Counted from the stretch's first letter, positions 52,637-60,984 are shown. The stretch: DNA of 64,000 nt from Pseudoxanthomonas sacheonensis (GCF_010093305.1 NZ_PDWS01000002.1:335984-399983); one strand, 5' to 3'. The notes: generated by a model not told the origin, from the letters alone. Translations and numbers: made by a program.

Positions 52637-53560
52637 CTATCGGCCGTGCGCCAGCATGAAATCCAGGGTCGCGCAGACCGCTGCGACCTGGGCGGCGTTG
52701 CACTGTTCCGGGGTCGCGCGGGGACTGTCCGGATAGACCTCGGTGGTGGTGGTGTAGCGCGCTTCGGTGACGCCTGCGCACAGGCCGAGCCGCTTGAAGG
52801 CGTACTGGATGACGCCGGGCGAGACCACCGGCGAGCCGATGATTTCGCCCTTGGCGTCGGCCGGCGCGATGTGGGTGACCTGGGCCACCGCCGCGATCAC
52901 CGCGCGCTGGAAATCGGGCTGCGGATTGTCGGTGTCGTCGACCAGATAGAAGCCGTCGGGAATTTCGCCCGGTTCGTATGGCTTGCCGTCTCGGGCCGCC
53001 AGTGCAGGACGGAACTCGGACTCGTCGGTGTCGGTGGTTTCGTGCAGATCGATGTGCATCGACACGCGATCGCGCAGCGGCGCGACCAGGCGCATCAGCG
53101 CGGCGGACTCCTGCGCCGGGCTGTTGTCGCGGAACGAACGGTTGGGATCCACCGCATCCGGATTCCAGCGATGGATCCGTTCGTAGGCCCAGGGGCTGAC
53201 GCATGGGGCCACGACCAGATTGACCGAATTTCCATAGTCCGATGCACGATCTTCGAGGAACTGCAGCGCGCCATGCACGCCGCTGGTTTCGTAGCCGTGC
53301 ACGCCGCCGGTCACCAGTGCGACGGGAAGCTCTTCGCGCCAGGTGCGGCTCTTGAGGGCGAACAGCGGATAGGTATCGGGACCATAGTCCAGGCGTCCGT
53401 ACTCGACCACATCGAAGCGCGGGCGCAGGCCGTCGATCGCACGCACCACATCGTCCTGGTAGCTGCGCTGGCGGATCTGCCGCGAACGCCAGGCCGCCAC
53501 TTCCGCCGGCCCCCAGGGTTGTCCGGGCGTGCCGATGGAATAGAAGGCCTGGGTCGTCAT
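52637..53560 (-). CDS. M14-family zinc carboxypeptidase-like protein
   Basis: The 307-residue product has zinc ligands His88 and Glu91 in GGVHGYETSG and His173 in HIDLHETTDTDE. It is without a signal peptide and much shorter than the secreted M14 at 6930. Cytosolic peptidase or amidase of the DUF2817-like group; substrate unknown. It lies 101 bp upstream of the aminotransferase gene on the same strand. Confidence 0.88.
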   Translation of the reverse strand: MTTQAFYSIGTPGQPWGPAEVAAWRSRQIRQRSYQDDVVRAIDGLRPRFDVVEYGRLDYGPDTYPLFALKSRTWREELPVALVTGGVHGYETSGVHGALQFLEDRASDYGNSVNLVVAPCVSPWAYERIHRWNPDAVDPNRSFRDNSPAQESAALMRLVAPLRDRVSMHIDLHETTDTDESEFRPALAARDGKPYEPGEIPDGFYLVDDTDNPQPDFQRAVIAAVAQVTHIAPADAKGEIIGSPVVSPGVIQYAFKRLGLCAGVTEARYTTTTEVYPDSPRATPEQCNAAQVAAVCATLDFMLAHGR

Positions 53561-53774
53561 CTGATCGCTCGCTCTATTGATGTCGTCTGGAGGATGCTGG
53601 GAATTTTACCATCGCGGCCGCCCTGGCCTTGCGCTGCCCATGCAATACAGGCCGGCGAACTTTTTTCAACAGCGTGTCGATTCCGCTCCCGCCCGTTCGT
53701 CGTCCAGCAAGAGCATCGCTTCCCTCCCCCGGTTTGCCTGCCCGCCCTTCCCTTCAACTCAACGAGCCGCCTTC

Positions 53775-54005
53775 ATGTCCTTCCAAGCCTATCTGGACAA
53801 TATCCAGACCAAGACCGGCAAAAGCCCCGCCGATCTGCGCGCCCTTGCCGCCCAAAAAGGTTACGCCAATCCCAAGGGCCTGCTGCCCGGAGTCAAGGCC
53901 GGCGATATCCTGGCATGGCTCAAACAGGATTTCGGACTGGGCCACGGCCATTCGATGGCCATCGTGGCGCTGTTGAAAGGCACCAAGAAGGAAGGCGACC
54001 GATGA
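53775..54005 (+). CDS. DUF4287 domain protein
   Basis: The 76-residue product starts MSFQAYLDNIQTKTGKSPAD and continues ILAWLKQDFGLGHGHSMAIV, the DUF4287 pattern, usually found alone or fused to a DUF5655 domain. Function unknown. It begins a short plus-strand series with the YCII-like gene 91 bp on. Confidence 0.92.
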   Translation: MSFQAYLDNIQTKTGKSPADLRALAAQKGYANPKGLLPGVKAGDILAWLKQDFGLGHGHSMAIVALLKGTKKEGDR

Positions 54006-54096
54006 CGGCGACAGACACCGCAAACCGGCCGGCATCGATCGCATCTGCCAACCCCGCAAACGACCCGCAAACACCACGCTATCCACGGAGACGATC

Positions 54097-54447
54097 ATGA
54101 AGAATTTTCTGGCGATCTTTACCGGCTCGGCCGCCGCGATGGACCAATGGAAATCGCTCGACGCAAACACGCGCCAGCAACGCGAGCAGGCAGGCATGCA
54201 GGCCTGGCAGAACTGGGCCACCAGTAACGCCGGCAGCATCGTCGATCACGGTGCGCCGCTGGGCAAGACCAAGCGCGTCACCGCCGAAGGCATCGCCGAC
54301 ATCCGCAACGCGATGGCCGCCTACACCGTGGTCAAGGCCGAATCGCATGAAGCGGCCGCCAGGATGTTCGTGGACCACCCGCATTTCTCGATCTTCCCCG
54401 GCGACGGCGTGGAGATCATGGAATGCCTGCCGATGCCGGAGATGTAG
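54097..54447 (+). CDS. YCII/YciI-like dimeric alpha-beta protein
   Basis: The 116-residue product starts MKNFLAIFTGSAAAMDQWKS and ends HPHFSIFPGDGVEIMECLPM, with ANTRQQREQAGMQAW and VVKAESHEAAARMF between. It resembles the YCII-related fold by eye. Family members may act in sigma-factor operons, but none is here. Function unknown. Confidence 0.78.
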   Translation: MKNFLAIFTGSAAAMDQWKSLDANTRQQREQAGMQAWQNWATSNAGSIVDHGAPLGKTKRVTAEGIADIRNAMAAYTVVKAESHEAAARMFVDHPHFSIFPGDGVEIMECLPMPEM

Positions 54448-54563
54448 AACCGCTCCGGAACGCCGCGGCCAACCGGCCGCACCGTCCGTTTTCACATGGT
54501 TTAAGCACCGGGTGGCGCACATAGTGCGCGTGCTCGATTCCCGTCCAGCCAAGGAGATTCGCC

Positions 54564-55169
54564 ATGACCCGCAAGCACGCCGTTTCGATGACCGTCCTCG
54601 CCCTGCTGTTCGCCGCCCCCCTCGCGGCGCAGGAAGCCACGGGGCCGAAGATGACGCCCGAGATGCAGGCGATGATGGAAGCGTTCCAGAAAGCCGGCAC
54701 GCCCGGCGTGCAGCACCAGCAACTGGCTTCGACGGCCGGCACCTACGATCTGACCGTCAAGAGCTGGCACAGCCCCGGCGCCGAACCGGCGATCGATACC
54801 GGTACCGCGACGCGCAGGATGATCCTGGGCAATCGCGTGATGGTGGAGGAAGTGACCTCGCAGATGATGGGCCAGCCCTACAACGGCCAGGGCCTGCATG
54901 GCTACGACAACGTCACCGGCAAATACTGGGCGACCTGGAGCGACAGCATGAGCACCGGCCTGATGGTCAGCGAAGGCAGCTGCGACGCCAAGCTGGTCTG
55001 CACCTACACCGGCACCTATCACGACCCGGTGACCAAAAAGCCGCAGACCTCGCGCATGACCAGCCGCTGGCCCGACAAGAGCACCGAGGTGTTCGAGATG
55101 TACGGCCCGGGCATGGACGGCAAGGAAACCAGGATGATGGAAATCACCTACAAGAAGCGCGCGCAGTAA
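54564..55169 (+). CDS. Exported DUF1579 family protein
   Basis: The 201-residue product has a signal peptide (about 1-22, LAAQ) and a DUF1579 domain: LASTAGTYDLTVKSW, TATRRMILGNRVMVEEV, GYDNVTGKYWATWSDSM and SEGSCDAKLVCTYTG. The start carries AAGGAGA. It is a lipocalin-like beta-barrel in prediction. Function unknown. Confidence 0.92.
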   Translation: MTRKHAVSMTVLALLFAAPLAAQEATGPKMTPEMQAMMEAFQKAGTPGVQHQQLASTAGTYDLTVKSWHSPGAEPAIDTGTATRRMILGNRVMVEEVTSQMMGQPYNGQGLHGYDNVTGKYWATWSDSMSTGLMVSEGSCDAKLVCTYTGTYHDPVTKKPQTSRMTSRWPDKSTEVFEMYGPGMDGKETRMMEITYKKRAQ

Positions 55170-55199
55170 GACGACCGATGGGCAACCCGAGATGGACCG

Positions 55200-55226
55200 C
55201 CGTCCCGGCGAAAGCCGGGATGACGG
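55200..55226. repeat. Single CCCGGCGAAAGCCGGGATGACG element
   Basis: A short palindrome with stem CCCGGC-GAAA-GCCGGG and a GATGACGG tail. Other copies lie at 57485-57560, 61549-61570 and 63091-63166. It is a widespread element whose translation gives VIPAKAGIQ in false ORFs. Confidence 0.8.
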
Positions 55227-55281
55227 TTTGGTTGGGGCGTGCTCTTTTTTCTGGCGTCCTTCCGGCAAATTTCTGCAGTAC

Positions 55282-55375
55282 GTAGGAGCGACGTGAGTCG
55301 CGAAGCCCCCCATCCTTCCGGCACCCGATTGGCCTGCAATCCGCGCACTTGTTTCGCGACTCACGTCGCTCCTAC
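55282..55375. repeat. Paired GTAG REP elements (class A)
   Basis: GTAGGAGCGACGTGAGTCGC at 55282 faces GCGACTCACGTCGCTCCTAC ending at 55375, with a 54-bp spacer. It lies between the convergent DUF1579 and MarR-GNAT genes. Confidence 0.9.
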
Positions 55376-55409
55376 CTCTTACAGCCAGTGCCATGACCGC
55401 GTTGAGGCA

Positions 55410-56312
55410 TCAAGCGGATCTATGGTCCTGGAGCTCCCGTTTCTCGAACCAATGATGGGCATAGGGATTGTCGTTGTAGCGGGGAATTTCGCGGTAGCCG
55501 TTGCGCGCATACAGCGCGCGGGCCTCGGTCAGCGCGCGGTTGGTGTCCAGTTGCAGCGTATCCAGGCCCATCCGCACGGCCTGTTCTTCCATCGCATCCA
55601 GCAGACGTTGCGCGATGCCCAGGCCGCGCGCATCGGGCGCCACCCACATGCGCTTTATTTCGCCAAGCTTGGGTCCTGTCGTCTTCAAACCGCCGCAACC
55701 GACCGGACGCCCGTCCAGCCGCGCGATCAGGAACCGTCCCGCCGGCGGCATCAGTTCTTCGGGATCGGCCGATACCGTGCGCGCCGGATCGAATCCCGTT
55801 TCGAAGCGTTCTTCCAGTTCGCTGAAATACGCCTCGATGCACATGCGGGCATCCGCACTGGCGGGGTCGGCGGGTTCTATCGTCACCGCCGATGCGCGCA
55901 TCAGCCGCTCCACCCCCGCCATCGCCGTGACCATGCGCTCGCGGTGCGCCGCGCCGAGCGAGGCCAGCAACGAAGTCGCGAAATCCTGCGAACGACGATC
56001 GAGCGCGTCGAATTCCCCCAACCCTTTCCGCGTCAGCACCGCCCGCCGCACCCGCCCATCGCCGGCGGCGCGCTGCGAATCCACCAGGCCTTGCGCCTCC
56101 AGCGAACGCAGCATGCGGCTGAGGTATCCGGAATCCAGCGCCAGCCGCGCGCGCAGATCGCGCAAGTCCGCGCCGCTCCTGCCGATCTCGAACAACAGCC
56201 GCGATTCGCCCAGCGGCCGGCCGCGGCCCAGGTAGTCGTCGGACAGCACTCCGATCCGCTGCGTCACGGCCCGGTTGAAGTTGCGGACTTGCCGGATCTG
56301 GTTCTTGTCCAT
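55410..56312 (-). CDS. MarR-type regulator fused to a GNAT acetyltransferase
   Basis: The 300-residue product joins a winged helix (about 25-140; LRDLRARLALDSGYLSRMLR, then RRAVLTRKGL) to a C-terminal GNAT domain (about 145-290) with acetyl-CoA loop RGLGIAQRLLDA and GGLKTTGPKLGEIKRMWV. Such HTH-GNAT fusions acetylate amino acids or auxin-like compounds. Its promoter is nested with a palindrome, implying autoregulation. The ATG lies at the predicted transcript start. Confidence 0.92.
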   Translation of the reverse strand: MDKNQIRQVRNFNRAVTQRIGVLSDDYLGRGRPLGESRLLFEIGRSGADLRDLRARLALDSGYLSRMLRSLEAQGLVDSQRAAGDGRVRRAVLTRKGLGEFDALDRRSQDFATSLLASLGAAHRERMVTAMAGVERLMRASAVTIEPADPASADARMCIEAYFSELEERFETGFDPARTVSADPEELMPPAGRFLIARLDGRPVGCGGLKTTGPKLGEIKRMWVAPDARGLGIAQRLLDAMEEQAVRMGLDTLQLDTNRALTEARALYARNGYREIPRYNDNPYAHHWFEKRELQDHRSA

Positions 56313-56315
56313 TTA

Positions 56316-56348
56316 TCTGACTTTAGTCAGACAAACGGATGCTGTCAA
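56316..56348 (-). promoter_or_regulatory. MarR-GNAT promoter with palindromic operator (leaderless)
   Basis: On the minus strand, TTGACA (plus 56343-56348), a 17-bp spacer and TAAAGT (56320-56325) form a sigma-70 promoter. The palindrome TCTGAC-TAAA-GTCAGA (56316-56331) has its centre in the -10. The mRNA would start within a few bases of the ATG. Confidence 0.65.
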
Positions 56349-56418
56349 TGCGCCGGCAACGCGGAGCGGAACCCCCGGATGTCGGCCGCCGGCGGGAGCT
56401 CAGCCCGCCTCGCGCGGG

Positions 56419-56670
56419 TCAGGGCACATCGCATTCCCAGATGGAACTCGCCAGCCAGAGGTTGGCCCTGGTCAAATGGTTGTACACCTCTTCCACCGGC
56501 GTTCCCGCCTGTAACGTGCATTTGGCTACGGCGTCGGCACGCGCGTTCTCCAGCGCGATGCCAGGATCGTAGCTCTGGCCTTGTCCGCTTACGTACACCA
56601 CCGCGGCCATGGCCGTGCCGGAGAGGGGCAATAGCAGCGCCAAAGCAATGGCGATGGAATATTTCCTCAT
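56419..56670 (-). CDS. Small exported protein
   Basis: The 83-residue product has a signal peptide (1-22, AMA) and an AVVYVSGQGQSYDPGIALEN mature start, then ARADAVAKCTLQAGTPVEEV and a terminal WECDVP. Two cysteines could form a disulfide in the periplasm. An ATG at 56670 is preceded by GGGAGAACGAGA. Family not recognised. Confidence 0.72.
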   Translation of the reverse strand: MRKYSIAIALALLLPLSGTAMAAVVYVSGQGQSYDPGIALENARADAVAKCTLQAGTPVEEVYNHLTRANLWLASSIWECDVP

Positions 56671-56929
56671 TCTCGTTCTCCCGATGCCGATACGGATGAA
56701 CGCCCATTCGAACATCTGGCGCATGCAGGCGGCCGTGAAAACCGGGTGAGAGCGATGTAAAGGCGATTCACGGCGATTTCGCGCGACGGCCGCCACAATC
56801 GGCGCATGCGATCGGCCGCATGGGAATCGGCAAGAGTGAACCGGCAAAGAATGCGGTGTTAAATCCACGCATCCGTTTATCTCCGCCCCGGGCATCTCCA
56901 TCTAACGGAGCATGCCGCAGGATGAAGGC

Positions 56930-57211
56930 ATGAAAGCCATGGCCCGTGCCCCCTCCAAGCGAACGCCCCCGCGTCGGCGACGACACGACATGGCCACGAT
57001 GACCAACGAGATCGCCGGCCATATTCCCAGGATGTGGATGCGTTCCTCGTCGGAAGACGACTTCTGGCGCTGGTTCTGCGGCGAAGCCCAATCGGTGATG
57101 AGGAATGCGGCCGACATCAAGGAAGGCAGCCGGCTTCACGCACGCCTGCTGGCCGCGCTTTCCCGCGCCGGATTGCCGCAGCCTCCCCCGGCGTTCCAGT
57201 GGAAGTGCTGA
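56930..57211 (+). CDS. Hypothetical protein (93 aa)
   Basis: A basic N-terminus (ARAPSKRTPPRRRRHD) is followed by MTNEIAGHIPRMWMRS, DDFWRWFCGEAQSVM and a helical end. No signal or membrane segment. I prefer the ATG at 56930, with AGGA 7 bases before it, to the one at 56912, whose GGAG is too close. It may be a real lineage protein, but coding evidence is modest. Confidence 0.45.
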   Translation: MKAMARAPSKRTPPRRRRHDMATMTNEIAGHIPRMWMRSSSEDDFWRWFCGEAQSVMRNAADIKEGSRLHARLLAALSRAGLPQPPPAFQWKC

Positions 57212-57484
57212 GCGGAAAGACCGGCCGGAAACAGGTTCCGATCAGGCAAGATTCCGGCGGCCCATTCGAAAAAATCGCTCCGGTTCCGATCCGTGCAATG
57301 GCAGCTTTCCTCCGCCCTCTGCGTTGAAGGGAAGACAACGGCCCCCGCCGGTGGACGATCATGGCGTTTCCAATACCTGGCGATGGCAGCATGCAGGATT
57401 GAGGAATCAATCCTGCACGCCGCGTTCCGTGCCCACGCGCAAGCTCTTTAAACGCGCCCATGCGGTTCGCGCCAGCCCCAAGGA

Positions 57485-57560
57485 TCGTCATCCCGGCGAA
57501 GGCCGGGACCCGACTTTCAGCGAGTGCCGGCTTGGGTCCCGGCTTTCGCCGGGATGACGA
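57485..57560. repeat. Inverted pair of CCGGGATGACG elements
   Basis: TCGTCATCCCGGCGAAGGCC and its near-complement at the other end, arms of about 27 bp with few mismatches, face each other. Same family as 55200, 61549 and 63091. Confidence 0.88.
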
Positions 57561-57638
57561 CCTGAAGGTGGGTCGGTCGCTTACGTGCCGTCGATTTTCC
57601 TTGATCCACGCAAGCGAGGCCTGTCGCCTCACAACGCC

Positions 57639-57708
57639 GTAGGAGCGACGCAAGTCGCGAAGCCCTCTTGCTCTAACGTTGAGGGTTCGCGGCTTGCGTC
57701 GCTCCTAC
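57639..57708. repeat. Paired GTAG REP elements (class A)
   Basis: GTAGGAGCGACGCAAGTCGC at 57639 faces the inverse ending CGTCGCTCCTAC at 57708, with a short imperfect centre. It lies 30 bp from the SPFH stop. Confidence 0.9.
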
Positions 57709-57737
57709 GGCTTATTTCCCTTATGCGGTTCGCGGGT

Positions 57738-59120
57738 TCATTCCGGTTTCTTGTTCGCGAATTTCTCCAGCACCTTCTTGCCCTCGGGCGACTGCGCCAG
57801 GCCTTCCAGCATGCTGGCGATGGCGGTGCCGCCGTCGGCGGAGAACAGGTCCATCACGCTGGACAGCCCCTTGCTGGGAGTGCCGGCGTTGGAGATCACC
57901 TTGACATCGGCCGACTTCAACGCCTCTGCCTGGGCCGTGCCCACCGCCTGCGCCGCTTCGATGTTGCGGATGCCCAGCAGGTAGTTCTGGTAGCCCTGGT
58001 CGCTGCCGATCTTCTCGGCCAGCTTGATCTGCGCGTCCACAGGCGCCATCAGGATGGCGGTTTCCGCCGTGCCCTTGGCGCTGCCTTCCACCGCGATGCC
58101 CTCGGCATTGCGCTTGGCCGCTTCCAGCTTGCCCTCGGCGGTCAACACGGTCTGCTGCTTGCTGCCCTCGGCCGAGACGATGGCCCCCTGCTGGGCGGCG
58201 TCGGCCTGCACGATGCCCCCTTCCTTGGCCGGGGCGGCGGTGATCACCGCCACTTCGCGGTTGATCTCGGCCCCGCGCACGTTCTTCACCTGCACCACGT
58301 CCATTTCCTTGGCCGCGGTTTCGCGCTGCTGCACTTTCACCTGCTGGGAGGATTGTTCGTTGGCCACGCCGACGTTCTTCTCTTTCTCGGCGGTGCGCAG
58401 GCCCACCTGCTCGGCGGCCTGCTGGCGCGACATCTCGATCTCGCGCTTGGCGGCGATCTCGGCCATCTCGGCCTGGCGGGCGTTGTCGGCCACCACCAGC
58501 CGCGATTCGCGCTCGATGCCGGAGGTGCGCTTGGCCATGATGTTCTGGATCACTTCGCTTTCCTTGGAATCGCGGATGTCCATCAGTTCGATGTTCTTGA
58601 TCGCCTCCACGCCCCACCCGCCCAGCTGCGGCGTCACTTCCTTGGTGAAGGCTTCGCCGAAGCGGCTGCGGTCCAGCATGATCTGGTCAATCTCGTGCGC
58701 CGCCAGCACGGTGCGCACGGAGCCCTGCACGATGGCGGTCAGTTGTTCCTTGAGTTCCTCGAACGAGGCCACCCGCTGGGCGGCGGTGTTGGAGTCGCTG
58801 ATGCGGAAGAAGGCCATGACGTGCACCAGGAACGGCACGCGCTCTTTGTCGTAGGCGGCGTAGTCCGGCAGGTCGATGGAGAAGTTGGACACCGGCAGCG
58901 TCACCCGCACCAGGCCGATCATCGGAATGCGCGAGGGCCATTCGTAGTAGGTGTTGCTGGCGAAGCCCTTGCCGTAGGAAACGGTGTTCTTGCGGGTCTG
59001 GACGATGTGGACTTCGTTGACGGGCACCACGCGGCGCAGGGCGATGGTCCAGAAGAACAGGGAAATGCCGATGAGGGCGGCCACGGCGATGGCGGCCAGC
59101 ATGAGGGTGGTGCCGAGCAT
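57738..59120 (-). CDS. SPFH/flotillin-family membrane protein
   Basis: The 460-residue product has an N-terminal membrane helix (about 2-26), an SPFH domain (about 35-200; DLPDYAAYDKERVPFLVHVM and FGEAFTKEV) and a long charged coiled coil rich in AEKE/QQA repeats. A flotillin-like C-terminus ends the protein. Flotillins organise membrane microdomains and oligomerise. It is not the short FloA type; no NfeD gene is adjacent. The ATG at 59120 is preceded by AGGAAC. REP pairs lie on both sides. Confidence 0.92.
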   Translation of the reverse strand: MLGTTLMLAAIAVAALIGISLFFWTIALRRVVPVNEVHIVQTRKNTVSYGKGFASNTYYEWPSRIPMIGLVRVTLPVSNFSIDLPDYAAYDKERVPFLVHVMAFFRISDSNTAAQRVASFEELKEQLTAIVQGSVRTVLAAHEIDQIMLDRSRFGEAFTKEVTPQLGGWGVEAIKNIELMDIRDSKESEVIQNIMAKRTSGIERESRLVVADNARQAEMAEIAAKREIEMSRQQAAEQVGLRTAEKEKNVGVANEQSSQQVKVQQRETAAKEMDVVQVKNVRGAEINREVAVITAAPAKEGGIVQADAAQQGAIVSAEGSKQQTVLTAEGKLEAAKRNAEGIAVEGSAKGTAETAILMAPVDAQIKLAEKIGSDQGYQNYLLGIRNIEAAQAVGTAQAEALKSADVKVISNAGTPSKGLSSVMDLFSADGGTAIASMLEGLAQSPEGKKVLEKFANKKPE

Positions 59121-59169
59121 GGAAGTTCCTGGGGTTTGTGCAAGGACGGCCAGTATAGAGGCCTCATAG

Positions 59170-59187
59170 GGTGGGCCCTGGCCCACC
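59170..59187. repeat. GGTGGGCC-CT-GGCCCACC palindrome
   Basis: A perfect 8-bp stem with a two-base loop 50 bp upstream of the SPFH start. A GGTGGGCCnnGGCCCACC element is common in this and related genomes; a regulatory role is not shown. Confidence 0.65.
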
Positions 59188-59262
59188 ATCGCCATGGATC
59201 CAATCGCATTGGCGTCGGAACCAAGGGCGCCGCCCCCGAGGTCAACACGAACGACAGCAACG

Positions 59263-59334
59263 GTAGGAGCGACGCAAGTCGCGAAGCCCTCAACTCAGAA
59301 CCATCCCCAGCTTCGCGACTCGCGTCGCTCCTAC
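59263..59334. repeat. Paired GTAG REP elements (class A)
   Basis: GTAGGAGCGACGCAAGTCGC at 59263 faces its inverse ending CGTCGCTCCTAC at 59334, with a 32-bp spacer. Confidence 0.9.
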
Positions 59335-59557
59335 ACCCTGCACTCCTGCCCCTCCTCCGCTCTCAGCGTCAGCCCGCGCAACCTATCCCCCTACCCGCCG
59401 GACAAGGTCAACGCAGGGGCCTTTTCGTCGCCCTATTTCCGGTTTGATCGGCGGTTGGGGCGGTTTTGTCGTGCGTGGGTTGCCGGCCCGCTTCGGGCGT
59501 CGCAATCTGCTCCTGCTGCCGGGGCCGGCAGCCCGTGAAACGCCGAGGAGTCTGGAG

Positions 59558-59794
59558 TTGAAGACACTGTTTGCCGTGGCTGCCTGGTGCATCCTCTTCG
59601 TTCTATGCTGGCCGCTCGCCCTGCTGGTTCTGGTGCTTTGGCCCCTGGTCTGGCTGGTCGCTTTGCCGTTCCGGCTGGTGGGCATCACCTTCACCGCCCT
59701 GTTCGCGTTCCTGCAGGCGCTGCTGTTCCTGCCGGCACGCCTGCTGGGCTGGCGTCCGCGGCACGCGCAGGCGCCTCACGCCGCAATGGGCTGA
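59558..59794 (+). CDS. Small membrane protein (TTG start)
   Basis: The 78-residue product is almost all hydrophobic: three short membrane segments between about 5 and 60 (AVAAWCILFVLCWPLALLVL is one), then a basic Pro/Arg tail. I chose TTG at 59558 because GAGGAG lies 7 bases before it; no ATG is in frame near. Function unknown. Confidence 0.6.
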   Translation: MKTLFAVAAWCILFVLCWPLALLVLVLWPLVWLVALPFRLVGITFTALFAFLQALLFLPARLLGWRPRHAQAPHAAMG

Positions 59795-60063
59795 TTCCCG
59801 GGTGCCGAAGCCGCCCGCCTGGGCGGCTTGGTCCGGTGCCTGCGAACAGTGGCGGAAGCTGGCATCACTGTTTCCTGGATCCGCGTGAATGCAATCGAGT
59901 CGCGGGAGCAGGAAGCGCCCGCGCCAAAGATGACTGCGCCTGATTGGGGAATCATCCATCTTGACGTTCGCGCAGTACCGAACCGCAAGATTCAAAACCC
60001 GAATTGCCTCCGTCCCTTTAAATTACAATGCGGCGCGCGGACGGCGGAGCGGTTACGACACAT

Positions 60064-60657
60064 ATGCGGACCTTTGTATTGAGAGCACGTGCGGCGCCTA
60101 CGGACAGCCAGAAGCTGCTGGCGTCGGTCGGCAAGGAGGCCCATACCGAAATCCTGGCGCATACGCTGATGAACGCGATCTTCGTGGCGCAGTCGCACCG
60201 GGCCGATGTGACGGTCTACCTGGTGCTGGAAAGCACGCAGGACTTCTCCCGCACGCTCTGCTTCGACGCCAACGCCATGCATGACCTGGGCGGCTTCGAT
60301 GAGCGCGCGCTGCTGGGCAAGGTCGCCAAGGCGCTGGACGTTTCCAGGGGCATGGGCAAGGAGGAAACGCGGCCGGTGGAATCGGGCCTTACGGTGCGCA
60401 CGCTGAGCTTCGAGCGGCTGGTGCAGGGCTTGGCGGAAGATCATCAGCTGTTCGTCATGGACAGGAAGGGCACGCCGATGCGCGAGCAGGCCTTCGAGGG
60501 CAATCCCTGCTTTCTGCTGACCGACCATATTCCGATGCCGAAGAAGACTTTCCACAGTCTTGAGCGTCTGGGTGCGAAGAAGATCGCGCTGGGGTCGAAG
60601 ATGCTGTTCGCGTCGCAGTGCGTGGTCTTGATCCACTACGAGCTGGATCAGCGTTGA
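60064..60657 (+). CDS. TrmY-like SPOUT methyltransferase (DUF358)
   Basis: The 197-residue product has the DUF358/TrmY pattern: RTFVLRARAAPTDSQKLLA, TLMNAIFVAQSHRADVTVYL, TQDFSRTLCFDANAM and the knot end GAKKIALGSKMLFASQCVVL. Archaeal TrmY methylates N1 of pseudouridine 54 in tRNA. Bacteria usually have ribothymidine at that site, so the substrate here is uncertain. SAM binding at the trefoil knot is inferred from the family. Confidence 0.85.
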   Translation: MRTFVLRARAAPTDSQKLLASVGKEAHTEILAHTLMNAIFVAQSHRADVTVYLVLESTQDFSRTLCFDANAMHDLGGFDERALLGKVAKALDVSRGMGKEETRPVESGLTVRTLSFERLVQGLAEDHQLFVMDRKGTPMREQAFEGNPCFLLTDHIPMPKKTFHSLERLGAKKIALGSKMLFASQCVVLIHYELDQR

Positions 60658-60693
60658 TGCGCCCGGCCTGAAAACGGATCAACAAAAAAGCGG

Positions 60694-60951
60694 TCAGGGG
60701 GCCTGGATCGCCCACTGTTGATTGTTGCCGCCCGTCCAGGCCCACTGATGTACGTTTGCGCCATTGGCCGTGGAGACGCCCGCGACATCCAGCGCGGAGC
60801 CGGTGCTGCTGGCGAGTGAGAGCCGGCAGAAGCCGCCGCTGGTCGCCGAGATTATCCAGCGCTGATTATCGGCGCCGGTACAGGTGCGGATGTCTGCGTT
60901 GATTCCATTCGCAGTCGAGGTGCTGGAAGCGAAGGCGGCGGAATCCGCCAT
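60694..60951 (-). pseudogene. Remnant of a ricin-type beta-trefoil lectin domain
   Basis: The 85-residue reading has two QxW signatures, DNQRWIIS and NNQQWAIQ, and a GVSTANGANVHQWAW block, about two of the three lobes of a ricin-B lectin. It lacks the first lobe, any catalytic domain and a signal peptide. The in-frame stop upstream is the TAA of the next gene. Probably the 3' scrap of a secreted enzyme. The ATG lies in a palindrome. Confidence 0.65.
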
Positions 60952-60984
60952 GCGGGTTCCGCCTTGTGAACTCGCCTCAGGGGT

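Larger units (their letters stand above)
57212..57737. other. Intergenic region with two repeat elements
   Basis: This 526-bp gap holds a palindromic GCCGGGATGACG pair (57485-57560) and a class A REP pair (57639-57708). Apparent ORFs across it are low-grade and translate the repeats, so I annotate no gene. Confidence 0.6.
59121..59557. other. Intergenic region with repeats upstream of the SPFH gene
   Basis: In 437 bp there are two repeat elements (59170-59187 and 59263-59334). No gene with a good start and no clear promoter is seen. Confidence 0.55.

Noticed and set aside
57117..57653. 178-aa minus-strand frame in the gap before the SPFH gene
   Set aside because: It translates repeat elements (an RKPGPKPALAESRVPAFAGM block) and has no ribosome site or family pattern.
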